Shown: positions 54,428 to 63,496 of the stretch, in pieces
How positions within the stretch are numbered: the stretch's first letter is position 1
Layout: each line of letters begins with the position of its first letter
NCBI GenBank assembly: GCA_965224735.1
Contig: OZ245059.1
Span: 1,426,001-1,490,000, forward strand
Direction: 5' to 3'
Length of the DNA: 64,000 bases
Source: Robiginitomaculum_A sp036478535
Lineage (GTDB): Bacteria; Pseudomonadota; Alphaproteobacteria; Caulobacterales; Maricaulaceae
Position numbers and translations under genes: made by a program
Notes under the pieces: generated by a model
Databases searched by the model: none
What the model was told of the DNA's origin: nothing
What the model saw: the letters and a program-made list of their open reading frames with translations, nothing else

Positions 54428-54748
54428 ATGTTTGAAATACACTGTCCTTATTGCGAGGAAAAAAAACCAGAGATTGAATTTGCCTATGCGGGCGAGGCTC
54501 ATATTGTACGCGAAACCAAAGCCGATGATTTAAGCGATCAAGAATGGGCGGAGTTTTTGTTCTACCGCGACAATAAGCGCGACGACCACCACGAACGCTG
54601 GTGGCACCAACACGGGTGTAATATGTTTTTTAATGCCGTGCGCAATACGCAAACTGATAAATTTGTAACGACTTATAAAATGGGGCTAAACCGCCCAAAG
54701 ATTAATCCAAGTACCAATAATATTAAGGCGGTACAAAATGGAAAATGA
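54428..54748 (+). CDS. soxD: Sarcosine oxidase subunit delta
   Basis: A 106-residue zinc-binding subunit. HCPYCEEKKPEIEFAYAGEA gives the first Cys pair, and ERWWHQHGCNMFFNAVRNTQT provides the His/Cys ligands and the conserved R-W-x-H-x-x-G-C block. An AGGAGG ribosome binding site lies just after the soxB stop, and the 3-prime end overlaps soxA by 11 bp. Confidence 0.95.
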   Translation: MFEIHCPYCEEKKPEIEFAYAGEAHIVRETKADDLSDQEWAEFLFYRDNKRDDHHERWWHQHGCNMFFNAVRNTQTDKFVTTYKMGLNRPKINPSTNNIKAVQNGK

Positions 54749-57713
54749 TAAAAATATGCCGTACCGCAAATCGGGCAAAGGGGCAGTAATTGGCAAGAAA
54801 GCAATTGGTTTTAGCTTTGACGGTACGGATTATCAAGGATTAGAAGGCGATACATTGGCATCAGCATTGATGGCCAATGGTGTTCACCTCATGGGGCGTT
54901 CATTTAAATATCACAGGCCGCGCGGCGTTGTTGGTGCAGGCAGCGAAGAACCCAATGCACTGGTCACATTCGACCGCGGGACGGGACGGGTCACGCCAAA
55001 TGTGCGGGCGACAGTTCTTGAAATATTTGAAGGGTTTGTTGCGCGTAGTCAAAATAATTGGCCGAGTTTGAAAACGGATATTGGCGCGTTTAACAACACG
55101 TTTTCCATGTTCTTTCCGGCAGGTTTTTATAATAAAACATTTATGTGGCCGAAAAGTTTTTGGGATAAGGTTTATGAACCTTTCATTAGGAATATGGCTG
55201 GCCTTGGCTCTGCGCCAACCGAAGCTGACGCAGATGTTTATGCCAGCGTCTATGGCCATTGCGAAACTCTGATAATTGGCGCCGGGCCCGCTGGTATTGC
55301 CGCAGCGCTCACGGCTGTGAAGACGGGCGAACGTATTATCCTCGTTGATGAAAATCCGGTATTTGGGGGTAGTTTATTAAGCGCGCCAAATGATGAAATC
55401 GACGGCATTAAAGCATCTGACTGGCTTGATAAATCAGTGAAGATATTAGAGAACGCTAAAAATGTGACGCTGATGACGCGCACAACGGCAATCGGATATT
55501 ATCATGATAATTTTATTGGGTTAGCAGAGCGCATCACTGATCATATACCCAATTTAAAACTGGGCGTTTCGCGCGAAAAATTGCACAGAATACGCGCGGG
55601 CAAAGTTATTATCGCGCAAGGGGCTATTGAACGGCCATTGGTCTTTAATGGAAATGATCGCCCCGGGGTTATGCTTGCCTCTGCCGCGCAGACTTTTTTA
55701 AATCGGTACGGCGTTGCCGTTGGAAATACGGCCGTGCTGTTTACCAGTCATGATAGCGGATACGCTGCCGCCTTTGATTTGGCTGATAGCAATGTGCGCA
55801 TTTCTCTGATTGTTGATGCGCGCAATGAGGTGCCTAAAGATATTCAAACCGAGGCGGCAAAGCGCGGTATCGAAATTATAAGCGCAGCGTCTATATCGAA
55901 AACCTATGGTAAGAACCGCATTACGGGCGTCGAAGTTTATGTTCCAAGCACGGGCGAAAAACGCAAAGTTAACTGCGAGGCTCTGCTTATGTGCGGCGGG
56001 TGGACGCCAAGCCTGCATTTATGGTCACATTCAAAAAGTAGTATTCGGTGGGACGATAATATAGCTGCCTATATACCGGACCAGCCTAATGAAAATGCAA
56101 TGTGCGCTGGGGCGTGTAATGGCGACTTTGGGCTGCGCGCTGCTTTACAAGGCGGTAATAAAGCAGCGGGCGGGCGTAAAAGCTATAAAGTCCATGAACG
56201 TGATTTTGGCACGGGCACCACATTTGTTAACCTGCCTAATTATATTGATGCATCCAAACAAAAAGCATTTGTAGATTTTCAAAATGACGCGACAGAAAAA
56301 GACATCAATTTGGCAGTGCGCGAAGGCTTTTCGTCAATCGAACATGTCAAAAGGTACACGACAATCGGCATGGCGACCGACCAAGGGAAGACGTCAAATT
56401 TAAATGCTATGCAAATTGCATCCAAAGCCATTAAGAAAACTGTGCAGCAGGTAGGACTAACGACTTTCCGCCCGCCCTATACCCCAACAACTTACGGCAC
56501 AATAGCGGGCTATCGCAGTGGTGATTTATTCGAGGTCGAACGTAAAACGCCTATGGACGGTTGGGCGCAGAAACGCGGCGCAGTTTATGAACCTGTTGGG
56601 GTATGGCGCAGGGCGCGCTATTTCCCTAAAGTCGGCGAAGACATGGACACCGCTGTTGCGCGTGAGTGTAAAGCTACCCGTGATAGCCTCGGTATTTTTG
56701 ATGCTACCACGCTTGGCAAAATTGAAGTTGTTGGGCCTGACGCGGCTAAATTTATGAATCTGATGTACACTAATCCATGGGTCAAGCTCGGTGTTGGGCG
56801 CTGCCGTTACGGGTTGATGCTCGGAGAGGATGGTTATATTTATGATGACGGCGTGGTCGGTAGGCTCGCCGAGAATCGCTTCCACGTGACAACGACAACA
56901 GGCGGCGCGCCGCGTGTTTTCCGCCATATGGAAGATTACCTACAAACTGAATTTTCGCACCTAGATGTTTGGCTTACGTCCACAACAGAGCAGTGGGCGG
57001 TGATTGCGCTCAATGGCCCCAATGCGCGCAAGTTAATAGAGCCATTTATCGAGGGCATTGATTTGTCTCCTGAAAACTTTCCGCATATGGCTGTGCGAGA
57101 GGGCAAAATTTGCGGCATTGAAACGCGGCTATTTAGGGTGAGTTTTTCTGGCGAGCTTGGCTTTGAGATCAATGTTCCGTCTCATTATGGCCGCGCCGTA
57201 TGGGAGGCCTTGTTTGAGGCAGGCAAACAATACGACATCACGCCTTACGGAACCGAAGCGATGCATGTGCTGCGTGCAGAGAAAGGCTTTATTATCGTTG
57301 GCCAAGACACGGACGGCACAGTAACACCGGGGGACGCAGGTATGGTGTGGGCTGTTTCCAAAAAGAAAAAAGATTTTGTCGGTAGACGTTCTCTCAAACG
57401 GCCTGATCTTGTCGCCAGTGGTCGCAAGCAGCTTGTCGGTCTTATGACCGAAGACCCGAATGTTGTTCTAGAAGAAGGCGCGCAGATTGTAGCAGATCCA
57501 AACCAAGCCATACCTATGGATATGATTGGTCATGTCACCTCATCCTATTGGAGCGAGAGCCTTGGGCATTCAATTGCTATGGCATTGGTTATGGGCGGCT
57601 TTGATAAAGAGGGCGAGAATATTTATATCCCGATGCAAGGTAAAACTCATAAAGCAAAAATTGTAAAACCTTTTTTCTATGACCCAAAAGGGGAGCGCCT
57701 TAATGTTGTTTAA
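54738..57713 (+). CDS. soxA: Sarcosine oxidase subunit alpha
   Basis: A 991-residue subunit. An N-terminal 2Fe-2S-like fold lacks the cluster (DTLASALMANGVHLMGRSFK, YHRPRGVVGAGSEEPNALV). The NAD-binding Rossmann domain is ETLIIGAGPAGIAAALTAVKT, and the C-terminal GcvT-like THF domain includes RDSLGIFDATTLGKIEVVG, FSGELGFEINVPSHYG and DGTVTPGDAGMVWAVSKKKK. The complex oxidises sarcosine to glycine, making methylene-THF and hydrogen peroxide. It is translated from within the soxD end. Confidence 0.96.
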   Translation: MENDKNMPYRKSGKGAVIGKKAIGFSFDGTDYQGLEGDTLASALMANGVHLMGRSFKYHRPRGVVGAGSEEPNALVTFDRGTGRVTPNVRATVLEIFEGFVARSQNNWPSLKTDIGAFNNTFSMFFPAGFYNKTFMWPKSFWDKVYEPFIRNMAGLGSAPTEADADVYASVYGHCETLIIGAGPAGIAAALTAVKTGERIILVDENPVFGGSLLSAPNDEIDGIKASDWLDKSVKILENAKNVTLMTRTTAIGYYHDNFIGLAERITDHIPNLKLGVSREKLHRIRAGKVIIAQGAIERPLVFNGNDRPGVMLASAAQTFLNRYGVAVGNTAVLFTSHDSGYAAAFDLADSNVRISLIVDARNEVPKDIQTEAAKRGIEIISAASISKTYGKNRITGVEVYVPSTGEKRKVNCEALLMCGGWTPSLHLWSHSKSSIRWDDNIAAYIPDQPNENAMCAGACNGDFGLRAALQGGNKAAGGRKSYKVHERDFGTGTTFVNLPNYIDASKQKAFVDFQNDATEKDINLAVREGFSSIEHVKRYTTIGMATDQGKTSNLNAMQIASKAIKKTVQQVGLTTFRPPYTPTTYGTIAGYRSGDLFEVERKTPMDGWAQKRGAVYEPVGVWRRARYFPKVGEDMDTAVARECKATRDSLGIFDATTLGKIEVVGPDAAKFMNLMYTNPWVKLGVGRCRYGLMLGEDGYIYDDGVVGRLAENRFHVTTTTGGAPRVFRHMEDYLQTEFSHLDVWLTSTTEQWAVIALNGPNARKLIEPFIEGIDLSPENFPHMAVREGKICGIETRLFRVSFSGELGFEINVPSHYGRAVWEALFEAGKQYDITPYGTEAMHVLRAEKGFIIVGQDTDGTVTPGDAGMVWAVSKKKKDFVGRRSLKRPDLVASGRKQLVGLMTEDPNVVLEEGAQIVADPNQAIPMDMIGHVTSSYWSESLGHSIAMALVMGGFDKEGENIYIPMQGKTHKAKIVKPFFYDPKGERLNVV

Positions 57714-58266
57714 TCAAGATATAGAAATTGGCGCGGCGCTACAAAGCGGTGACTTATCCGTAAAGCTTATGGAAGAAAAAACACGCTATTCACTGCGGAT
57801 AAAACCCAATGAGTTAGCGGCCTTTAAAAAAGCGAGTGGCCTGAAATTGCCTGCCAAAATCGGTAAGTCCACGCGCACGACATCGCATACCTATTTGTGC
57901 CTTGGCCCTGATGAATGGATGGTGATAACGACGCCCGAAAACAGCAATGAACTCCGTGTAAAATTAGAAAAAACCGCCGCTGAATTTATCTATAGTTATA
58001 CAGATGTTTCTCATCGTAATGTCGGGTTTGTATTATCCGGAAAGCAAGCTGCAAGTGCCATCAATATAGGGTGTCCACTAGATTTATCACTAGACGCATT
58101 TCCTATTGGCAAGGCCGCTCGGACAGTTTTTGAAAATGCGCCTATTATGATATTGCGCACGAAAACTGCGGAGTTTCAGCTTGAATGTTGGCGATCATTT
58201 GCTCCGTATATTTGCGGGTTTTTTGATAGGTATGAAACGGATATTAGTGCATATATAAGTGAATGA
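57703..58266 (+). CDS. soxG: Sarcosine oxidase subunit gamma
   Basis: A 187-residue small subunit, GcvT-like fold. SHTYLCLGPDEWMVITTPEN, TDVSHRNVGFVLSGKQAAS, GCPLDLSLDAFPIGKAART and ECWRSFAPYICGFFD are the SoxG pattern. The ATG at 57703 stands about 9 bp behind AGGGGAG and overlaps the soxA stop by 11 bp; an ATG 24 bp upstream is possible but lacks a site. It ends overlapping the possible upstream start of the transporter. Confidence 0.9.
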   Translation: MLFNQDIEIGAALQSGDLSVKLMEEKTRYSLRIKPNELAAFKKASGLKLPAKIGKSTRTTSHTYLCLGPDEWMVITTPENSNELRVKLEKTAAEFIYSYTDVSHRNVGFVLSGKQAASAINIGCPLDLSLDAFPIGKAARTVFENAPIMILRTKTAEFQLECWRSFAPYICGFFDRYETDISAYISE

Positions 58267-58283
58267 AGATACAGGGGAAACAC

Positions 58284-59921
58284 ATGGCCAGCGATACGCA
58301 ACAAAGATCATTACCAATAAAACTTGCCAAAAACGGTTTTTATAAAGGTTTTAATAGAATTGTTGCCGTTGGATCAAAATTTCTCATTGTGCTTTTGATA
58401 TTGTGGACTGCTGTTTTTTCTACAAATGCCATGTCCGTATTAACCAATGTCAAAGGGTTTGTAAGTTCCCATTTTGGTGTTTGGTATATGTATGTGATGG
58501 CCCTTTTTAGCCTCACTTGTATTTTCCTCGCACTTTGGCCGTCCACTGGAAAAATCAAACTTGGATCAGCTGAAGAAAAGCCAGAGTTTTCCAGATTTTC
58601 TTGGATTTCCATGTTGTTTGGTGCTGGTATTGGTATCGGAATGCTCACCTATTCCACTGCGGAGCCCATGTTTCATTTTACTAACAATCCAGATGTTATT
58701 CAAGGAAATGTAAAAGCTTTAGGTGCAGAAACTGTGCGTTCCGCCTATAAATGGTCATTTATGCATTGGGGATTTTGGGCATGGGGCGTTTATGCTTTCA
58801 CGGGATTAGCTATTGGATATTTTAGTTATACGCGTGGTCTACCTTTGACTATCCGCTCGACACTGATGCCGTTATTTGGTAAAAAACTTTCTGGTTCATT
58901 AGGTCACACCATTGATATTGTGGCTGTGGTCGCAACTTTGCTCGGCGTTGCTGTTACAATAGGTTTTGGGATCTCGCAATTTGCATCTGGCGTTTATAAT
59001 ATTTCTGGCATGGACTGGATTATGAATAGCGAAGGTGTGCCGACCAATGGCGCGATGGTTTTGTTCCTTGTCGTGATTATGGGAGCGTCCACCTTGTCTG
59101 CTCTGTCAGGGGTAGGGAAGGGCATTAAATGGCTATCCAATCTCAATATGGGCTTAACAATTTTCGTATTGATATTCTTTTTGACTTTTGGCGCTACGGG
59201 ATTTGCCCTAAAAGTCTTTTTTGTTGGATTGTGGGATTATATTATTGCGCTGCCCATAATGGCCACGCAGGTGTGGAGCGATGATGGAACGCAAGTTGGT
59301 AAAGCACTCGCTGATTGGCAATCCGGTTGGACTATTTTTTATTGGGCGTGGTGGATTGCATTTGCACCGTTTGTTGGCTTGTTTTTCGCGCGCGTATCAT
59401 GTGGACGTACGATCAGAGAATATGTGTTTGGCACTATGGTTATCCCGTCGATAATAGGCTTTGTTTGGTTTGCAATAATTGGCGGAACAGCATTAAATCT
59501 AGAAATCACGGGCGTTGCAAATGGCGCAATTCTGGATGCGGACCTATCGTCACAACTCTACGCGACAATCAATGTCATGCTTGATTCGGGTCTTGCGAAA
59601 ATAATGTCAGGCGTTATCGTTATTTTGCTTTTAACATATTTAGTGACGTCGGCAGATTCTGCCATATTAGTGGTAAACACTATCGTTTCTGCGGGTAAGC
59701 CTACGACAAATGCGGCTAAACATATTTTAGTGTGGGGCAGTATTTTGACCATAATGATCGCGACATTACTAACTGCGGGGGGGTTAGAGGCCGTCAAGGC
59801 TGCTATGATTATTGGCGCTTTGCCGTTTTCTCTTGTGGTCGTACTTATGCACGTTTCAATACTTAAAGCGCTCTTTGTTGATGCAAGGAAGAAAGAGCAA
59901 TCCACGCCGCTGAGTGACTAG
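58284..59921 (+). CDS. BCCT-family betaine/carnitine/choline-type transporter
   Basis: About 545 residues with 12 membrane segments. LFGAGIGIGMLTYSTAEPMF is the BCCT first-repeat signature, and GWTIFYWAWWIAFAPFVGLFFARVS is the aromatic substrate-binding helix. It likely imports glycine betaine or a demethylated derivative for the catabolic genes upstream; exact substrate and Na+ or H+ coupling are not readable. The start 58284 follows AGGGG; an ATG at 58263 overlapping the soxG stop is the alternative. The IS5 element begins at the last base of its stop codon. Confidence 0.9.
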   Translation: MASDTQQRSLPIKLAKNGFYKGFNRIVAVGSKFLIVLLILWTAVFSTNAMSVLTNVKGFVSSHFGVWYMYVMALFSLTCIFLALWPSTGKIKLGSAEEKPEFSRFSWISMLFGAGIGIGMLTYSTAEPMFHFTNNPDVIQGNVKALGAETVRSAYKWSFMHWGFWAWGVYAFTGLAIGYFSYTRGLPLTIRSTLMPLFGKKLSGSLGHTIDIVAVVATLLGVAVTIGFGISQFASGVYNISGMDWIMNSEGVPTNGAMVLFLVVIMGASTLSALSGVGKGIKWLSNLNMGLTIFVLIFFLTFGATGFALKVFFVGLWDYIIALPIMATQVWSDDGTQVGKALADWQSGWTIFYWAWWIAFAPFVGLFFARVSCGRTIREYVFGTMVIPSIIGFVWFAIIGGTALNLEITGVANGAILDADLSSQLYATINVMLDSGLAKIMSGVIVILLLTYLVTSADSAILVVNTIVSAGKPTTNAAKHILVWGSILTIMIATLLTAGGLEAVKAAMIIGALPFSLVVVLMHVSILKALFVDARKKEQSTPLSD

Positions 59922-60765
59922 GGTCAGGACCTATTAATTTTAGGGATTCCCATTTTGTCTAATTTGTGATTCATTGATGGTCAAAGGAGCTTTCACCATG
60001 AATGATTTGTTTTATCTATCGAAGTCCCAATTGGCTCGTATTGAGCCTTATTTTCCCTTGTCTCACGGCGTACCACGTGTCGATGATTTACGTGTGATCA
60101 GCGGCATTATCCATGTGCTTAAACGAGGCCTTCAATGGCGCGATGCTCCGCGAGAATATGGCCCCCACAAGACACTTTACAATCGGTTTATCCGTTGGAG
60201 TAAAATGGGTGTATTCAACAAAATCTTTATTGCGCTAAGCACATCTGAAGGTGTGCCAGAACAATTGCAAATCGACGCAACCCACCTAAAAGCTCACAGA
60301 ACCGCAGCTAGTCTGCTTAAAAAGGGGATGTTCCCAGATGTATTGGCCGCACCAAAGGTGGGCTAAATTCAAAACTCCATGCGGTTTGTGATGGTGTGGG
60401 TCGTCCGGTGGTCATGTTGCTGAGTGAAGGACAAATGAGCGACCATAAAGGGGCGCGGTTATTGCTAGATCAACTTCCAAAAGCAAAATGCCTTCTGGGT
60501 GACAAAGGATATGATTCAAACTGGTTTCGAGAGGCATTACGTGCTCGCAATATTACCCCGTGTATTCCGCCGCGTCGAAACCGAAAAACACTGATCCCAT
60601 ACGATAAAACTTTATACAAACAGCGTCACAAGGCCCAAAACATGTTTGGGCGTCTCAAAGACTGGAGACGTGTCTCAACCCGTTATGATCGCTGCGCACA
60701 CACCTTTTTCTCTACAATATGCATCGCTGCAATCGTTATATATTGGCTTTAATGAGTCCTGACCC
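59921..60765 (+). mobile_element. IS5-family element, IS427-like
   Basis: 845 bp bounded by inverted repeats GGGTCAGGAC...ATTAA and its complement ending GTCCTGACCC, with TA on both outer sides (CTAG contexts). It holds the two-frame transposase listed separately. The left flank is the BCCT stop and the right flank is a truncated Tn3-type gene, so it sits at a junction of unrelated DNA. Confidence 0.85.
59998..60752 (+). pseudogene. IS5-family transposase, two frames, catalytic Glu changed
   Basis: Frame A (to 60366) begins MNDLFYLSKSQLARIEPYFP behind AAAGGAG, has RGLQWRDAPREYGPHKTLYN and the first Asp in LQIDATHLKAH. A -1 shift at CTTAAAAAGG near 60317-60326 would join frame B (to 60752), which has LLGDKGYDSNWF (second Asp) and RHKAQNMFGRLKDWRR. 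A -1 shift is normal in this IS group. The Glu expected just before N-M-F-G-R-L (usually I-E-N-M-F) is Gln here (CAA for GAA), which should abolish transposition. Confidence 0.75.
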
Positions 60766-62322
60766 TAGATTATCCAATGCCGTTCGCATCTTGTCTTTTA
60801 TGTCATTGACAAAGTTTAGTGCGCCAAGCGGCTGCCCCAGAGTCGCATAATATTGCTTTCGGTTTTCGTCAAAGTCCTGCGGTAAATCATTCTCTGGGTT
60901 GCAAAACCGTCGGGCTCCTACAATCCATATTTCTTTGGAGCGAAGTTTTTCACGCAGACTTTGCAACATACAGATTTCATAGCTGATCCGATTAACCCGT
61001 TTATGCCCCTGCGCATCTTCTTCAAAAACATTGTCTTGCCATTTGGCCGGGACAACCTCTTTTACAGGGGCTTCATCAATGGATAAATACCGGGTATTGG
61101 CTGTATTAAGTTTGAGAAGCTCAATGGCGTCTAAGAGTGGGCACCATGATGAATTATTAGACTTGAACTCTAATATGTTCAGAATCTTGGGCAACATTCG
61201 TCTGTAATGACGAGCATAGGAGGTTCTTATTTTGCGATAAATGCGTTTCACATAAGCAGGGCCATCTGAACGGTATTCTTTGACTAAATCCGCAATGGTC
61301 TGTTCACCCGCCACAGGAAAAATCACGTCTCTAATTATTTCGCCTGGATGATCATTTGCAGCTTCTGCTATACGAAAAAGGAGGTTGGTTTTGCCGTGAA
61401 CTTTAGTGATATCTCCCACCAGCTCAGAAATAACTTTACGCTCGGCCTGCACAGAAATTTTGTGGGTGATACTAATGAGCAGGTCAACCAAGCCGTCGAT
61501 GATTTCTGATTCTCGCGGTACACAATAAAAACATAATAGAGCTAAGCGGGTTGTTTCAGAGTGCCGGCGCATCTCCCACACATCCTCTGAACCCGCTCGA
61601 AGCCGGTAACGTTCAATTAAACTCGGCTTGAGGGTGCACAAAGTATCTTTAGGCAGGCCTATTTCACGTAACAAGGCCAAACGGGCAATTGTTTTCATGA
61701 CATTTTCTAGGCTTGCATTTCCTGTATCTAACCGTAATTGGCTAAACCTTGATGCGCCTTCCGATGTTTCTAAAAGCCGGTTTAGTCCTGCGCGGTGCAA
61801 GGATGATAAACCATTTGATACATGCAGAAACAAGCCCCTTTCAAACTCTTGTTCAGCAGTCCCGAGCAGTCTGGACAATACTTTAGCACTGGGAAGCTCA
61901 AAGCTATTTTCTGTAAACCAACGACGAATATCTGCATCCTTCTGTTGCGCGTCAGGCGCAACAGGGAAGAGAAACTTAATGGACCAGGCATGAAAAGCGG
62001 ATCTGCCAACACTGTCAAAGCGGCGTATGTTGAGAAAAGAACGTATTTCTTTGCAATAACGCCGCATCATTCGTTCTGAACTATCGCTTGTCAGATGAGA
62101 TAACTCTGTATCAATACATCCCAACTGCGCTGCTAAAAATTCGTGGATATCATCTGGAATAAATTTTAAATCTATGGGAAAACATGCGTAATGTTGATAA
62201 TGTTTGAGCAGAAAACAGAAAACTATTCGACCTGTGTTCGCTTTACCTTTCACCAGAACAATTTCCCCAGGTGCTAAAAGCCAGTGGCGGTTCAGTTCTT
62301 CATCCGTCCAAAAAACCTTCAT
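60766..62322 (-). pseudogene. Tn3-family transposase TnpA, C-terminally truncated
   Basis: The frame from 62322 (MKVFWTDEELNRHWLLAPGE) matches the DUF4158 start of Tn3 transposases (x-E-L-x-R-H-x-x-L-x-P-x-E, then a poor-in-Gly KANTGRIVFCFLLKHYQHY block and a H-E-F-L-A-A-Q-L-G motif). About 520 residues survive, then the frame runs into the IS5 element and stops at 60736. The family is near 1000 residues with the DDE catalytic part in the missing half, so it cannot be active. The lost half is not on the other side of the IS, which points to a deletion at the IS boundary. Confidence 0.72.
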
Positions 62323-62334
62323 ACTTGCCTCCAT

Positions 62335-62449
62335 AATGTTATATACGGAGTATATATACGGAACAATGTTGAAAGTTAAATCAGTAAAGATGCTTAAATC
62401 TTATTCGAAAGTTTGTCCGTTTTTACAGCTTCGAGGGAACTGGGTCTAG
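62335..62449. other. Gap between Tn3 remnant and IS481 element
   Basis: About 115 bp with a short direct repeat of TATACGGA near 62341-62363. It may contain a decayed Tn3 terminal repeat or res region, but no clear 38-bp Tn3 end is readable. Confidence 0.35.
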
Positions 62450-63492
62450 TTGTATAGTCCCTGTGTTAGGTGGTATTAAATTATCATCTCAAGAGAAGGA
62501 AGTATTATGGGACAAGTATTACACGACAGCGCCAAGACGACGCACGCCATTAGAGCAGAAATATTCCGATCGGACGCTTCGATCGCGATACTAGCCAAGC
62601 GTTACGGGATCAACCCCAAGACGGTGGTAAATGGAAGAGCCGCGACAGCGTGGAAGACCGCAAGAGCGTACCAGAACCGAAGTCCACAGTCCTGTCCTGT
62701 GAGGAAGAAGCTATCATTGTCGCGTTTAGAGGGCACACATTACTGCTCCTAGATGATTGCCTCTATGCCCTGCAAGACACCATCCCCAAACTCAGTCGTT
62801 CTGTGTTGCACCGCTTGCTTGCAGCGCCACGGAATATCTCGCTTGCCAAAGCTTGATGAAGGCACACGCAAGAAACAAAAGTTTAAGACTTACCCGATTG
62901 GGTATATCCACATCGACATCGCCGAAATGCGCATAGAGGCGGGTAAATTATACCTGTTTGTGGCCATAGACCGCACATCAAAGTTCACCTATGTAGAGCT
63001 ACACCCTCGTATGAGCAAGATGATAGCGGCTCAATTCTTGCGCAATACTATCAAGCGTCTACCCTACCATATTCATACTATTTTGACTGATAATGGCATC
63101 CAGTTTACCAACCGATCCGTTTACCAACCGCTCCAAGGATACACATGCAGGAGAACACATCTTTGATCGTGTTTGCCGTAAACATGACATCCAGCACCGC
63201 CTGACCAAAATCAATCATCCCTGGATTAATGGCCTGGATCAATGGCCTGGACCAATGGTCAGGTAGAACGCATGAACCGCACCATCAAGGAGGCGACGGT
63301 CAAACGGTATTATTATGACAACAAAGACCAGCTTGAAACTCACCTTGAGGGGTTTATGAGTGCATATAATTTCGCCAAGAGATTAAAAACTCTCAAAGGC
63401 CTGACCCCTTACGAATATATTTGCAAAATATGGCAAAATGAGCCACAAAAGTTTAACCAAAACCCAAACCACCTAACACAGGGACTGTACAC
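62450..63492 (+). mobile_element. IS481-family element, decayed
   Basis: Inverted ends TGTATAGTCCCTGTGTTAGG (62451 onward) and, reverse-complemented from 63491, TGTACAGTCCCTGTGTTAGG match at all but one position. Both are flanked by CTAG (62446-62449 and 63493-63496), the likely target duplication. The encoded transposase is broken. Confidence 0.8.
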
Positions 63493-63496
63493 CTAG
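62507..63496 (+). pseudogene. IS481-family transposase, multiply frameshifted
   Basis: Begins MGQVLHDSAKTTHAIRAEIF and ILAKRYGINPKTV, the IS481 helix-turn-helix start, then breaks at about 62625 and again near 62835 and 63115. Pieces of the DDE core are readable: YIHIDIAEMRIEAGKLYLFV (Asp), TILTDNGIQFTN (Asp), TNGQVERMNRTIKEATVKRY (Glu), ending LKGLTPYEYICKIW. A duplicated GGCCTGGA(T/C)CAATGG stretch lies near 63231-63256. All catalytic residues are present but in separate frames, so it is non-functional. Confidence 0.85.

Noticed and set aside
59998..60366. Two separate IS5 proteins as independent genes
   Set aside because: They are two halves of one transposase joined by a -1 shift, as usual for this IS group.
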